Source: Natronolimnobius baerhuensis
GTDB lineage: Archaea > Halobacteriota > Halobacteria > Halobacteriales > Natrialbaceae
Length of the DNA: 64,000 nucleotides
Assembly: GCF_002177135.1 (NCBI RefSeq)
Contig: NZ_MWPH01000003.1
Span: 310,001 to 374,000 of the forward strand
Direction: 5' to 3'
Part shown: in pieces, positions 34,711 through 44,521 of the stretch
How the letters are laid out: every line of letters begins with the position of its first letter
Numbering within the stretch: the stretch's first letter is position 1
Notes under the pieces: generated by a model
Told to the model about the DNA's origin: nothing
The model's input: only the letters and a program-made list of their open reading frames with translations
Database searches by the model: none
Translations under genes and position numbers: made by a program

Positions 34711-36032
34711 TCCCCGGCAAGTGGAAGAACCTGCTGTTGGCGACGGCGATGTTCAACCTCGGCTTCGTCATTTGGTTCTCGTTCGCACCGTTTACCGGCG
34801 AGATCGCCGACGAATTCGGACTCTCGGTTGCCCAACTGGGGATCGTCTCGAGTGCAGCCGTCATCGCGGTGCCGCTCGGACGAATCATCATCGGCCCGCT
34901 GACGGACAAGTTCGGTGCGCCGATCACCGCCAGTGCGACGCTGATCGTCGTCGGCATCTTCTCGATCATCAGCGCCTACGCTCAGACCTACGAGGTCTTT
35001 ACCGTCTCGCGGGTGATCGCCTCGCTCGCGGGAATTACCTTCGTCATTGGCATCCAACACGTCGCCCAGTGGTTCGAAGAGGAGAATCTGGGACTGGCCG
35101 AAGGGATCTTCGCCGGCGTTGGTAACGCTGGCGCAGGACTTGGGGCGTACTTTACGCTCCCGCGGATTTTCGGTGAGGGCTACGTCGGCCCGCTGTTCGA
35201 TGCGAACTGGCGTGCCGCGTTCTTCTACACTGGCGTGATCGCCATCCTGCTGGGGATCATCTACCTCGTCTTCGGTCAGGCCGCAAAAACAGACGAGCGA
35301 CGCCAGGCGTCAAAGCAGGGCGTGACGTTCAAGCAGTGGCTCTACATCGCCACGCGCCACGGCGCAGTCGTCCTCTCGGCAGCCTACGTCATGACCTTCG
35401 GCCTCGAGGTTGCAATGAACGGCTGGCTAGGAACGTACTACCGCGAAGGGTTCGGGCAGGGCGATATCGTGATCGCGGCGACGTTCGCAGCGACGTTCTC
35501 GATTGCGGCTGGCTTGCTCCGTCCGCTTGGGGGCTACATCAGTGACGTGGTCGCGCGCAAGGAGATGGAAATCCTGCCGTGGTTCGACGGCCGCTACCGC
35601 GAACAGTGGACGTTCGCGACGATGGCGTTCGTCGCGCTTGCGCTGGTCGGGATGACCGCTGCCGGTCTGACGGGGAACATTTACCTCGCCGTCGCTGCCG
35701 GCTTCCTCGTCGGCGTCGGCTGTGCGTTCTCCGAGGGCGCGATCTTCGCCCAGGTGCCCGCGATGTTCCCGAACAACTCCGGGACCGTTGCGGGCGTCGT
35801 CGGTGGCATCGGCACAGTCGGCGGCTCGATCTACCCGTTGATCTTCGCCGCGCCGTTCCTGCCGAACCTCCACGTCGGCTACGCACTCGTCGCCCTGACG
35901 ATGATCCCAATCCTTGCACTCACCGCCTGGGTCTTCCAGCCCCAGATCGCCGAGAACGCAACCGAAGATGGCTGGCTCGTTACCGACGACCCTGCTGTTG
36001 CGACACAGAACGTTGCCTCGAGCGACGATTGA
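34707..36032 (+). CDS. narK: NarK-type nitrate/nitrite MFS transporter
   Basis: 441 residues with twelve predicted membrane spans. Features of the nitrate/nitrite porter family are visible: [14 protein letters not shown] (the glycine-rich nitrate signature), [15 protein letters not shown] between helices 2 and 3 and [15 protein letters not shown] in the second half. It should import nitrate or exchange nitrate for nitrite. No nitrate reductase gene is in the window. The start overlaps the small upstream ORF by ATGA. Confidence 0.85.
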   Translation: MIPGKWKNLLLATAMFNLGFVIWFSFAPFTGEIADEFGLSVAQLGIVSSAAVIAVPLGRIIIGPLTDKFGAPITASATLIVVGIFSIISAYAQTYEVFTVSRVIASLAGITFVIGIQHVAQWFEEENLGLAEGIFAGVGNAGAGLGAYFTLPRIFGEGYVGPLFDANWRAAFFYTGVIAILLGIIYLVFGQAAKTDERRQASKQGVTFKQWLYIATRHGAVVLSAAYVMTFGLEVAMNGWLGTYYREGFGQGDIVIAATFAATFSIAAGLLRPLGGYISDVVARKEMEILPWFDGRYREQWTFATMAFVALALVGMTAAGLTGNIYLAVAAGFLVGVGCAFSEGAIFAQVPAMFPNNSGTVAGVVGGIGTVGGSIYPLIFAAPFLPNLHVGYALVALTMIPILALTAWVFQPQIAENATEDGWLVTDDPAVATQNVASSDD

Positions 36033-36191
36033 GCCATCTCGAGGCCGGAGTTACGTTCTGTACGTTCGGGCAATTACCTCTCCATATACGGAGAAAAGTA
36101 GACGGTCAAACAGGTTCTGGTGGACTGATCGCTTCCACATTTGAGAACTGCTGCGGAATCTATTTAATTGGGTAGCACCCTGCATGTACCG

Positions 36192-36899
36192 ATGCGGCTC
36201 TCTACGGGCGTGCCCGGCTTCGACCGGTTGGTTAGCGGCGGGCTGTTGCGAGATCGCCTCTACATCGTCAGCGGCCCGCCCGGAAGCGGCAAGACGACGC
36301 TCTGCTCGCAGTTTCTCACCAAAGGGGCGTTCAACGGCGAAACCGGCCTCTACGTGAGCATGCACGAATCGCAGTCGGAACTCGCTCGAGACATGTCTTC
36401 GTTTCAGTTCGGCTTCGAGCAGGCGGTCAACGCGGGCCAGCTGAAGTTTATGGACGTCTTCGAGACCGAGACCAAGCGCTTTTTCGCCGGCTCTCGAGGC
36501 GCGGGCGACGGCCCCGATAGCGTCGAAGCCCTCTCGACCAAACTCGTCTCCTTTATCGACGCCAACGACATCGACCGCGTCGTCGTCGACTCGACGATGA
36601 TCCTCGAGTACTTCTTTGCGAACGCACTCGAGGAACTGATCACGTTCATCACGACGCTCAAACGCGCCGACGCGACGGTGCTCGTCATCTCGGAGATGAC
36701 CGATCCGACCTCCTACTCGGACGCCCAGTATCTCGCCCATGGGGTCCTCTTCATGCACAACTACCTCGAGTCCGGCGGCATGACTCGCGGCGTCCAGGTC
36801 ATCAAAATGCGTGGCACCGAAATCGACTCGACGATCCGCCCACTCGAGTTTACCGACCGCGGACTGCGAGTCGACCCTGATGGGGAGGTCCAATCCTGA
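36192..36899 (+). CDS. RAD55/KaiC-like RecA-superfamily ATPase
   Basis: 235 residues from ATG 36192. The single RecA-like domain has Walker A SGPPGSGKTT, a Walker B strand RVVVDSTMIL and a GFDRLVSGGLLRD N-terminus typical of haloarchaeal RAD55-family (single-domain KaiC-like) proteins, which are often signalling ATPases rather than recombinases. The stop overlaps the next gene (TGATG), so the two are translationally coupled. A TATA-like element (~36159-36167) lies about 28 bases upstream. Confidence 0.83.
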   Translation: MRLSTGVPGFDRLVSGGLLRDRLYIVSGPPGSGKTTLCSQFLTKGAFNGETGLYVSMHESQSELARDMSSFQFGFEQAVNAGQLKFMDVFETETKRFFAGSRGAGDGPDSVEALSTKLVSFIDANDIDRVVVDSTMILEYFFANALEELITFITTLKRADATVLVISEMTDPTSYSDAQYLAHGVLFMHNYLESGGMTRGVQVIKMRGTEIDSTIRPLEFTDRGLRVDPDGEVQS

Positions 36900-37327
36900 T
36901 GTACGACCGCACCTTCGGTACGGACTGGGAAACACTCGAGGATGGCGACGAGGTGCTGCGCCGAGCGTTCACCCTTGGCGTTGCAGAGACACTTGGCGAG
37001 CGCCATCCCGAGGAGTTCGACCGCCTCGAGGACACTCTCGCCACGGCTTCTGATCGCCAGTTCCTCGAGATTGCCTACCAGCAGGGGATTCAGTACGTTC
37101 GCCAACTCGAGCCACAGGTCGACGACGAACAGCAGTTACGGACGTTCCTGGCCGACGAACTCGCCGAGATCGATCCCCTCGACAGATCGGAGTTGGAGTT
37201 CGAGTTTGACGAGAACGACGAGGATGAGAGCACCAACGGACTTCCTGACTCGCTGCGGGGATTCCGGATGGATACTCGTCCCGACGACAGCCGTGATCGA
37301 GTGCGACGGCCCGATCTGCTCGAGTAG
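36899..37327 (+). CDS. Partner protein of the RAD55-like ATPase, unknown function
   Basis: 142 residues. Start ATG 36899-36901 overlaps the stop of the RAD55-like gene. The first ~90 residues are probably helical (residues ~20-80), followed by an acidic linker (FEFDENDEDES) and a C-terminal segment. I recognise no domain. Tight coupling with the ATPase suggests they act together; conserved gene pairs of this kind occur in haloarchaea. Function is not established. Confidence 0.65.
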   Translation: MYDRTFGTDWETLEDGDEVLRRAFTLGVAETLGERHPEEFDRLEDTLATASDRQFLEIAYQQGIQYVRQLEPQVDDEQQLRTFLADELAEIDPLDRSELEFEFDENDEDESTNGLPDSLRGFRMDTRPDDSRDRVRRPDLLE

Positions 37328-37374
37328 CGGCGGCCTGACTTGCTCGAGTAGCGGCGACGTGGAACGAACCGATT

Positions 37375-38484
37375 TCAATCGTTCGGAATCGGGGTGGTTG
37401 ATCGAACGTCACCCTCGAGACGTTCCGCGTAGTCGAGTCGACACTGACGCGCTTTTGAGGGAGTGACCACCTCGTCGTCAAAGTCGTCTGTGAGTGGCTC
37501 GTAGGCTGTGACGTCGAAGCCCATCCGCTCGAGGTACGCCCGAACTGCAGCCGATGACAGGCCGTCTCGAATCGCAGCGTCGACGTACTCCTGGACCGCG
37601 TCGAACTCGGGCAGGACGAACTCGTCGTCGGTTATCCGGCCGTTGTCACCCTCGATGCGGACCTCGGCGTCCAGCAGCCGTTCGACAGTGTCTGCGAGAT
37701 CGCCAGCCAACTGGACGACGTGACTCGGAAGCGCCGTATCGGGTGAGCGCCATTCGACTGTCGAAAACTCGTTCCGAAGTTGGACTGGCGTCCAGACCGC
37801 GCTCTCCGGCTCGAAGTTCGACTCGATTGTCGCTCGGTCACTGCCCGCCTCGAGCGCTGCCGTCACGAACTCCTCATACCGATCCTCGAGTCGCTGGTTC
37901 CAGTCGGCAGTATCGTCGACGTACGGCCACAGCCGCCCTTGATGCGGGAGCGAGTCATACGCCATCCAGCGGTACAGTTTCGAGCGGGCACCAGTCGCGA
38001 GGTGTCGCCCTTGGAAGTACGGTGAGGAGTTGACGAGCGCCAGCGCGGGGTCAAGCGCGATGAGCGTATTCAACTGCTCGGCCGCTCGGCCCGGTTGCTG
38101 TTCGACGTGGATGTGGGTCCCCGCACAGTGGCGGACGTATTCGAACGGCTCGCCAATGACGCGGTTCTGGATCTGCGTTCGATCACTCTCGAGTTCTTGG
38201 ATCTCCTCGCGAGTGATCGGCGTTGCGAGCGGAACGAGTCCTTTTCCCACCTCGTCCGCGCACTGCAGTACCCGACTGATTCGCTCGAACAGTTCCTCGC
38301 GCAGTTGCGCCGTCGTCTCACACGGCGTTGTTTTGATCTCGAGTACCGGCTCGACGAACTCCCGTTCAGCGCCCGGTGTTGCGTCGACAAGTGCTCCCGG
38401 TTCCACCAGCCGACCCTCGTCGTCGATGACCCAGTACTCGACTTCGATGCTCCGACGTATTGGGTTCGATTCAGTACGTGACAC
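37375..38484 (-). CDS. gshA: Glutamate-cysteine ligase (haloarchaeal GshA family)
   Basis: 369 residues. GCS2-family features are clear: IEVEYWVID near the start, CAGTHIHVEQQPG, NSSPYFQGRHLATGARS and TVEWRSPDTALPS. This enzyme joins glutamate and cysteine to gamma-glutamylcysteine, the main low-molecular-weight thiol of haloarchaea, which lack glutathione. Length is normal. The gene converges on the RAD55-like operon and lies upstream (divergent) of the copper ATPase, another redox and metal-related gene. Confidence 0.87.
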   Translation of the reverse strand: MSRTESNPIRRSIEVEYWVIDDEGRLVEPGALVDATPGAEREFVEPVLEIKTTPCETTAQLREELFERISRVLQCADEVGKGLVPLATPITREEIQELESDRTQIQNRVIGEPFEYVRHCAGTHIHVEQQPGRAAEQLNTLIALDPALALVNSSPYFQGRHLATGARSKLYRWMAYDSLPHQGRLWPYVDDTADWNQRLEDRYEEFVTAALEAGSDRATIESNFEPESAVWTPVQLRNEFSTVEWRSPDTALPSHVVQLAGDLADTVERLLDAEVRIEGDNGRITDDEFVLPEFDAVQEYVDAAIRDGLSSAAVRAYLERMGFDVTAYEPLTDDFDDEVVTPSKARQCRLDYAERLEGDVRSTTPIPND

Positions 38485-38610
38485 GGTCTCTCTGTGCTTT
38501 CAGTGGCGGTTTTATCAGTTTCTGCCGCCCGCTGTTAGGGTCTGTTCGTGACTCACTTGTCGCCGACCATTTGGTATGTTAACACTAGTCACGTTTGATG
38601 GGTATATACG

Positions 38611-38629
38611 CCACAATAAAAATTTGTGG
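38611..38629. promoter_or_regulatory. Inverted repeat upstream of copA
   Basis: CCACAA (38611-38616) and TTGTGG (38624-38629) form a 6-bp inverted repeat with a 7-base AT-rich spacer, next to a TATA-like sequence (GGTATATACG, 38601-38610). It lies in the 240-base gap between the divergent gshA and copA genes, about 95 bases before the copA ATG. Possible operator of a metal-responsive regulator; inference only. Confidence 0.3.
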
Positions 38630-38724
38630 TTAGCTGTGATTTTTGATCGCCACTCGAGCAGCGGACATCGGGTCTGCCGGGAACGCCCGACACCGGTTTG
38701 AACGTGGGTCACCTCGGTTCTCGT

Positions 38725-41349
38725 ATGACGAGACGTGCGCACCTCGAGATTACGGGGATGTCGTGTTCGACGTGTTCGGGGACTGTCGAGGACGCGGTGG
38801 GCGACCTCGAGGGCGTCGAGGAAGCGAGTGCGAACTACGCGACTGACGAGGGGACGGTGGCGTACGATCCAGAGCGAGTGTCACTGGCTGATATTTACGA
38901 CGCCATCGAGGAGGCAGGCTACGAGGCCGCTGCTGAGACGGAGTCACTGACCGTGATGGGAATGTCGTGTTCGACCTGCTCGGAGACTGTCGGTGAGGCC
39001 ATCTCCGATCTTCCGGGCGTCATTCGGTCCGACGTGAACTTCGCTTCTGACGAGGCCCGCGTCCGGTACAACCCGTCCGACGTATCACTCGGCGAAATTT
39101 CTGCAGCCATCGAGGAGGCGGGCTACGACCCAGTCCGTGACGACCTCGAGGAGACCCAGGGCGCGAGCCAGCGCGAGCGGGCCGTTGAGAAAGAGCTTCG
39201 TCGACAGCGCCGGCTGGTGATCGGCGGTGGCCTGTTGACGCTGCCGTTCGTCCCGATCATGCTCGCAATGTTGGGGCTGATGGAACTTCCCCACCTGGGA
39301 ACCGTCGATCTGGGCGTCGTGACGGTCTCCGCGATGGGACTGGGAGAGTTCGTCCTCGCAACAGCCTTGATGGCCACGCTGGGCAAGGAGTTCCTCGTCG
39401 GTGCCTACCGGGCATTCTCGCACAATCGGCGCGCGAATATGGACACGCTGGTCGCGCTCGGCACCAGCGCGGGCTACATCTATAGCACGGCCCTGCTGTT
39501 CAGCTTGATCGCCGGCGCGGGGCTGTACTTCGAGGCCGTCGCCTTCATCCTCTGGTTCATCACGCTCGGCAACTGGCTCGAGGTGCGTTCGAAGGCCCGT
39601 GCAGGCAACGCGTTGCGGGAGTTGCTACAAATGGAGGCAGACGAAGCCACCATCGTCGTCGACGGAGAGGAACGGCAGGTGCCACTCGAGGACGTCGAGC
39701 CGGGCGACGTGTTGAAGGTCCGGCCGGGCGAAAAGATTCCGACGGATGGCGTGGTCGTTGACGGCCAGAGTGCGGTCGACGAGTCGATGCTGACAGGCGA
39801 GTCCGTCCCAGTCGAAAAAGGCGACGGCGACGAGGTCGTCGGCTCGACGATCAACGAAAACGGCGTGTTGCTCGTGGAGGCGACGAACGTCGGCTCCGAG
39901 ACGGCCATCCAGCAAATCGTCGACCGGGTCAAGGAAGCCCAGTCGCGCCAGCCCGAAATTCAGCGCCTAGTCGACACGGTCAGCGCCTACTTTGTGCCTG
40001 CAGTGATCGTTAACGCCATCTTCTGGGCGCTGCTATGGTTTGCCTTCCCCGACGCACTGTATGGCGTCTCCGCCGCGCTCGGCTCGTGGATTCCGATTCT
40101 CGAGCCAGTCGGCGGCGGCCCCGTCGTGGGCGGCGTGCCCGTCCTCGAGTTCTCGGTGATCGTGCTCGCGTCGTCCTTACTGATCGCCTGTCCCTGTGCG
40201 CTCGGGCTGGCGACGCCCGCAGCGACGATGGTCGGTTCGACGCTTTCGGCGACGAACGGTGTGCTGTTCAAAGGCGGCGACGTCCTCGAGCAGGTTCGCG
40301 GCATCGACACCATCGTCTTCGACAAGACGGGGACGCTGACCCATGGCGAAATGACGCTCACTGACGTCGAACTCGTCGGAGAACAGGCAACACCCGACGG
40401 CGGCGTCGTTACCGAAGCGGATCGAGACGACGACCTCGAGTCATTGGTCCTCGGTGCGGCGGCGACCGCCGAATCCGGCTCCGAGCACCCAATCGCGCGG
40501 GCAATCGTCGATGGTGCGACTGATCGCGACGTTACCGTCGGCGAGGTCAGCGAGTTCGAGAACGTTCCCGGCCACGGCATTCGCGCTGAAACCGAGCGTG
40601 GAAGCGTTCTGATCGGCCGCCGCAAACTGCTGGCAGACGCGGGAATTGACACCGAGCCAGCGGAAGAGACGTTGACGCGCCTCGAGCGCGAGGGGAAGAC
40701 GGCGATGCCGGTTGCGGTCGACGGCGAATTACTGGGTGTGCTCGCAGTCGCCGACGAGGTCCGCGAGAGCGCGACGGAAACGGTTGCAGCCCTGCGCGAG
40801 CGCGGCACCGAGGTCGTGATGCTCACCGGCGACAACGAGCGCACGGCGAAAGCGGTCGCCGAGCAGGTCGGAATCGACCCCGAAAACGTCCGTGCCGAAG
40901 TGCTACCGGAGGACAAAGCGGATCACGTCGAGGACCTGCAAGCGGGTGGCAGGCGGGTGATGATGGTCGGCGATGGCGTCAACGACGCGCCCGCGCTGAC
41001 CACCGCGCAGGTCGGCGTCGCCATCGGCTCCGGCACTGACGTCGCAATCGAATCTGCCGACGTAACGCTGATGCGAGACGATCCCGCCGACGTCCTGAAA
41101 GCCGTCCGAATCTCGGAGGCGACGATTTCGAAGGTCCGCCAGAACCTCTTCTGGGCGTTTATTTACAACATGACGCTCATTCCAATCGCCTCGCTCGGGC
41201 TGCTCAATCCCGCACTCGCCGGGCTAGCAATGGCTGCCTCGAGCGTGAGCGTCATGGCAAACAGCCTCTCGTTCGCAAACTACGACCCCCACGAGGAGTA
41301 CCGCCCGCTCGTGTTGCGCCCGCTCGCGTGGATTCGCGGTGGCCGCTGA
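38725..41349 (+). CDS. copA: Copper-exporting P1B-type ATPase
   Basis: 874 residues from ATG 38725. Two N-terminal heavy-metal-binding domains carry CSTC motifs (Cys14/Cys17 and Cys82/Cys85). The membrane and ATPase parts include TGES, the copper-coordinating CPC in the sixth helix ([14 protein letters not shown]), the phosphorylation site [10 protein letters not shown] and the hinge [12 protein letters not shown]. This set is diagnostic of P1B-1 type Cu(I) pumps. It removes cytoplasmic copper using ATP. A copper chaperone gene is not visible next to it. Confidence 0.95.
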   Translation: MTRRAHLEITGMSCSTCSGTVEDAVGDLEGVEEASANYATDEGTVAYDPERVSLADIYDAIEEAGYEAAAETESLTVMGMSCSTCSETVGEAISDLPGVIRSDVNFASDEARVRYNPSDVSLGEISAAIEEAGYDPVRDDLEETQGASQRERAVEKELRRQRRLVIGGGLLTLPFVPIMLAMLGLMELPHLGTVDLGVVTVSAMGLGEFVLATALMATLGKEFLVGAYRAFSHNRRANMDTLVALGTSAGYIYSTALLFSLIAGAGLYFEAVAFILWFITLGNWLEVRSKARAGNALRELLQMEADEATIVVDGEERQVPLEDVEPGDVLKVRPGEKIPTDGVVVDGQSAVDESMLTGESVPVEKGDGDEVVGSTINENGVLLVEATNVGSETAIQQIVDRVKEAQSRQPEIQRLVDTVSAYFVPAVIVNAIFWALLWFAFPDALYGVSAALGSWIPILEPVGGGPVVGGVPVLEFSVIVLASSLLIACPCALGLATPAATMVGSTLSATNGVLFKGGDVLEQVRGIDTIVFDKTGTLTHGEMTLTDVELVGEQATPDGGVVTEADRDDDLESLVLGAAATAESGSEHPIARAIVDGATDRDVTVGEVSEFENVPGHGIRAETERGSVLIGRRKLLADAGIDTEPAEETLTRLEREGKTAMPVAVDGELLGVLAVADEVRESATETVAALRERGTEVVMLTGDNERTAKAVAEQVGIDPENVRAEVLPEDKADHVEDLQAGGRRVMMVGDGVNDAPALTTAQVGVAIGSGTDVAIESADVTLMRDDPADVLKAVRISEATISKVRQNLFWAFIYNMTLIPIASLGLLNPALAGLAMAASSVSVMANSLSFANYDPHEEYRPLVLRPLAWIRGGR

Positions 41350-41378
41350 GAACGCGATCATACGACCCAGTTGCGGTC

Positions 41379-42488
41379 TCAGGGCAGTTCCGGGCCGGTT
41401 CCGGCACCATTCTCGAGTTGTGCTTCGAACAGTGCCTCGAGCAGGGCTGGCGTCACGTAGGCTTCGACGAACGCCGCGAGGACGAGCAAGAGCCACGCGA
41501 AGAGGACGAATGCGACGGTTCGAGCGACGTAGGGTTTCGTAAAGAATTGCTCTCGAGAGCCGACGAGGCGCTGGCCAAAGCGATAGACGATCTGGAAGCC
41601 GACACCGCCGGCGATGAAGATTGCCGGGAGTTCGAAGATGCCGTGGGGGGCAATCCCGATGATGATGAAGTCGATCCCAATCTCGTTGGCCGCGGACGCA
41701 CCGATGTTACCGAGAATGACGCCGTTGAAGATCATCACGAACGCGGTCAGCAAGCCGACCGTCAGTGCGCCTGCGATGGCCATCAGGAACGCCTGCGTGT
41801 TGTTGACGATGAAGAAGGTCGCGGTAAGTTCGAGTTCACCCGTCTCCTCATCGGCTTCGGGGAAGAGTTCTTCCTCGAACTCCTCGATCAACTCGGCGAC
41901 CATCTCGAGTAAGTCGAATCCTGCGGCGAGCAGCGCAACGCCGATGAGCGTCCCGAACGCGAACAGGCCGGTCGCGAACCAGACGGCGCGTCGGTTTTCC
42001 GCCCAGCCCCTCGAGAGTCGCCGGATGAGGTCGTTGTTGCCGGTCTGGGGCAGGGCAGCGAGTGCGGCAAAGACAACGCCGAGGACGGCTGAGCCAAGCG
42101 CCGGCTCGAGTGCGCGATCACCCTCGAGCGTCACCAGGATGAACAGGGTTGTCGCGAACGAGACGGCTGCGAGAGTGGCGAACATCGCCGTCCAGTTTCG
42201 AATCGCGTTCGGGCCGGGGTCCGGTCCGGGCTCGGGTGCTGTCTGCTCCGGGTCGCGACCAGGTGGTCCGCTCACGTCAGTATCGGAGCGGTCCTCGAGG
42301 TCCATCCGAATTCGGTCCGACCGATCTTCGCGTTCCTCGGCCGACTGCCCGGTGGTGTCGCCTGCGCGTGACTGTTCATCCGGTGGCTGTTGGTCGGGTC
42401 CGAACTCGAACCCACCCGCGTCATCGGAGCGGCCACGGTCGTCTCTCTCGTCTCCGCCCGTGTCATCTCCATTCCCGGCTCCGTTCAT
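41379..42488 (-). CDS. SpoIIM/DUF95-family membrane protein
   Basis: 369 residues. An acidic, disordered N-terminal ~95 residues precedes about six membrane spans. The signature APHGIFELPAIFIAGGVGF marks the stage II sporulation protein M/DUF95 family; the family is named from Bacillus but is widespread in non-sporulating archaea, where its role is unknown. The C-terminus ends in a span and short tail. Convergent with copA. Confidence 0.85.
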   Translation of the reverse strand: MNGAGNGDDTGGDERDDRGRSDDAGGFEFGPDQQPPDEQSRAGDTTGQSAEEREDRSDRIRMDLEDRSDTDVSGPPGRDPEQTAPEPGPDPGPNAIRNWTAMFATLAAVSFATTLFILVTLEGDRALEPALGSAVLGVVFAALAALPQTGNNDLIRRLSRGWAENRRAVWFATGLFAFGTLIGVALLAAGFDLLEMVAELIEEFEEELFPEADEETGELELTATFFIVNNTQAFLMAIAGALTVGLLTAFVMIFNGVILGNIGASAANEIGIDFIIIGIAPHGIFELPAIFIAGGVGFQIVYRFGQRLVGSREQFFTKPYVARTVAFVLFAWLLLVLAAFVEAYVTPALLEALFEAQLENGAGTGPELP

Positions 42489-42540
42489 ACACCCTCATTG
42501 GACAAAAGAACGAATAAATCCGCCGACCGGTTTCAGAACC

Positions 42541-43581
42541 TCACTCGAGCAGGCGGCGACACTGTCGCCAGAGCTGTTCCCGGCCGCGGGTGCTGCGGGC
42601 GACGTGTGCGTAGTTTGCCAGCGATTGAGCGAGCCACAGACCCTTGTACCAGCGAAGTTGACGGCCCATTTCGTCCGTGACATCGAGTGGCCCCTTGCGT
42701 GCGTAGCCCTCACGAAACTGCTGGCGGAGCCGAGCACGCTCCCCTCGCTTGAGTCGACCGGCACTCCACTCGAGGTCGACGAATCGACACTCGGCGCGGG
42801 CAAGTGCGTACGCTGCGTGGGTGATGTGGGCGTTTCCCCAGTCGAGGACGCCCGTTATCGTCCCTGTATCATCGACGAGCAGATTGCTCGGCTGGTAGTC
42901 GCCGTGCGTGAGCACCGCCAGACAGTCGACATCGCCAGCCAGCGGAACCGAAACCCGACTGCAAAGCGCCTCGAGCGCCCCGCCAGAATCCATCGCATGC
43001 CAGCCGTCGGGAGCGCAGACGGTGAGGCCCCCGCCGGATGCTCGAGCGATTCCGCCAACGTCGACGTCCGTGGCTGTTGTCGTCTCGAGTCCAAACGATT
43101 CTTGCGGCGTTGCGTGCAGTCGGCCGAGCAGTCTCCCAGCGTTTGCGACGAATTGGTGACGAACTGCGGGCTCGAGGTCGCCCTGGTCTGGACTCTCGCC
43201 CTCGAGATGCTCGTAGAGCGCCCAACGTTCTGGTTCGCCGTCCTGATCGGTGCCTGCGAGCGAGCCCCGCGCCAGCACCTCGGGGACGGGAAGCTCGGTT
43301 GCGGCGGCGACGCGCTCGCAGACGAACGGTTCGATCACGTCGCCGGTCCAGACGCTCGCGCCGCCGCGCTTGCAGACGACGCGGTCCGGAACGGGAGAGT
43401 CGGCGTCGGCAGCGAGTTCCAGCACGGCAGTGTCGGCGACCGAGCCGGCTCGTGGTCGCCGCAGTGACTGGACCTCAGCCTCGAGTACGGTGTCGACGAT
43501 TCGCTCGAGTACGGGCGGAACCCGGCTGTACCCGGCCCGCGATTCGTCGCCTGTCACGTCCGTTCCTATTTCGGGGCGCAC
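42541..43581 (-). CDS. Aminoglycoside phosphotransferase-fold kinase
   Basis: 346 residues from GTG 43581; a TTG start at 43617 is possible. Kinase motifs of the APH family are intact: HGDYQPSNLLVDD (HxDxxxxN catalytic loop) and LDWGNA (the metal-binding Asp). Substrates of haloarchaeal members are unknown, as the family phosphorylates many small molecules besides antibiotics. It diverges from the FkbM methyltransferase gene with a short gap. Confidence 0.82.
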   Translation of the reverse strand: MRPEIGTDVTGDESRAGYSRVPPVLERIVDTVLEAEVQSLRRPRAGSVADTAVLELAADADSPVPDRVVCKRGGASVWTGDVIEPFVCERVAAATELPVPEVLARGSLAGTDQDGEPERWALYEHLEGESPDQGDLEPAVRHQFVANAGRLLGRLHATPQESFGLETTTATDVDVGGIARASGGGLTVCAPDGWHAMDSGGALEALCSRVSVPLAGDVDCLAVLTHGDYQPSNLLVDDTGTITGVLDWGNAHITHAAYALARAECRFVDLEWSAGRLKRGERARLRQQFREGYARKGPLDVTDEMGRQLRWYKGLWLAQSLANYAHVARSTRGREQLWRQCRRLLE

Positions 43582-43645
43582 CGTAGCCGTTTGGACCCTT
43601 CTCGAGCGAACGTACAACTGGCTCGAGCGCGTACAATCCTCGAGT

Positions 43646-44431
43646 ATGGCGAGCGCTCCCCCCGAGTCAGCGACGACCGCGTTCTACGTTGCCCGCGGGC
43701 TCGTCTTTCGGGCCTATCACCGCCTCACGCGGTCGAACTACGAGTACGGCTGGCTTGTTCGGGAAAACGAAACGCCAGCAGGTACGTTTCGGTGTTACGA
43801 ACCGCTCACTCGCCACGGCGACGACGAAATGCTCGCCGAACTGGACGCCGCTTGCGGCCCGTCGGACGTGATCTACGACATCGGCGCAAACATCGGCGTC
43901 TACGCGCTGGCGCTGACGGTTGATGAACCCGACCGCCGATGCATCGCGTTCGAGCCAGTTCCTACGACCGCCGACCGACTGCGGGCGAACGTCCGACTCA
44001 ACGACCTCGAGAACCGGATCGACTACCGCGTCTGTGGACTCGGCGACGAAACCGGCGAGCAGCGATTCTATCGCTCGAGCAACCCCGAACTGTCCTCGTT
44101 CGACCGCGAGAGTGCCCAGCGCTGGGGTGCAACTGTGTCCGCAGCGGAGACTGTCTCGAGCTATCGACTCGACGATCTCGTCGCTGGTGTCGGCGATTCC
44201 GTTGACGACGTGGCGCCACCCGACGTGCTCAAACTCGACGTCGAAGGCACCGCACCCGACGTACTTCGCGGCGCTCGCGAAACCCTCGAGACGTCCCAGC
44301 CGCTCATCTTCGTCGAAATTCACGCAGACGGACTCGAGCGCAACGTTCCAGGCGAAACGAGGGGGGTGCTCGAGGAGGCAGGCTATGACGTTCGGGAACG
44401 AGACGGCTACTGGCGCTGTTCCCCAGCGTAG
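43646..44431 (+). CDS. FkbM-family methyltransferase
   Basis: 261 residues from ATG 43646. SAM-binding motif VIYDIGANIGVYAL, followed by CIAFEPVPTTADRL, a conserved KLDVEGTAPDVLRGA segment and IFVEIHADG. The FkbM family methylates hydroxyl groups of sugars or antibiotics; in archaea it often accompanies glycan or glycolipid synthesis. No glycosyltransferase is adjacent, so the substrate is unknown. The divergent neighbour is the APH-fold kinase. Confidence 0.88.
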   Translation: MASAPPESATTAFYVARGLVFRAYHRLTRSNYEYGWLVRENETPAGTFRCYEPLTRHGDDEMLAELDAACGPSDVIYDIGANIGVYALALTVDEPDRRCIAFEPVPTTADRLRANVRLNDLENRIDYRVCGLGDETGEQRFYRSSNPELSSFDRESAQRWGATVSAAETVSSYRLDDLVAGVGDSVDDVAPPDVLKLDVEGTAPDVLRGARETLETSQPLIFVEIHADGLERNVPGETRGVLEEAGYDVRERDGYWRCSPA

Positions 44432-44488
44432 TGAGTCTCGAGGGGGTGTTGTTCCGGTCCGGCTCTGTCGCCGATGATCCGATAGCCA

Positions 44489-44497
44489 TTATATAAG
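44489..44497 (+). promoter_or_regulatory. TATA box upstream of mtaD
   Basis: TTATATAAG is centred about 29 bases before ATG 44522, so the transcript is expected to begin at or near the start codon (leaderless). Confidence 0.55.
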
Positions 44498-44521
44498 TCC
44501 CACCAGCGAGAAATCCCGGCA

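Noticed and set aside
41614-43467. 617-codon plus-strand reading frame opposite SpoIIM and the APH-fold kinase
   Set aside because: It is antisense to two well supported genes, is rich in Ser, Arg and Pro as expected for a shadow frame of GC-rich DNA, and shows no domain.
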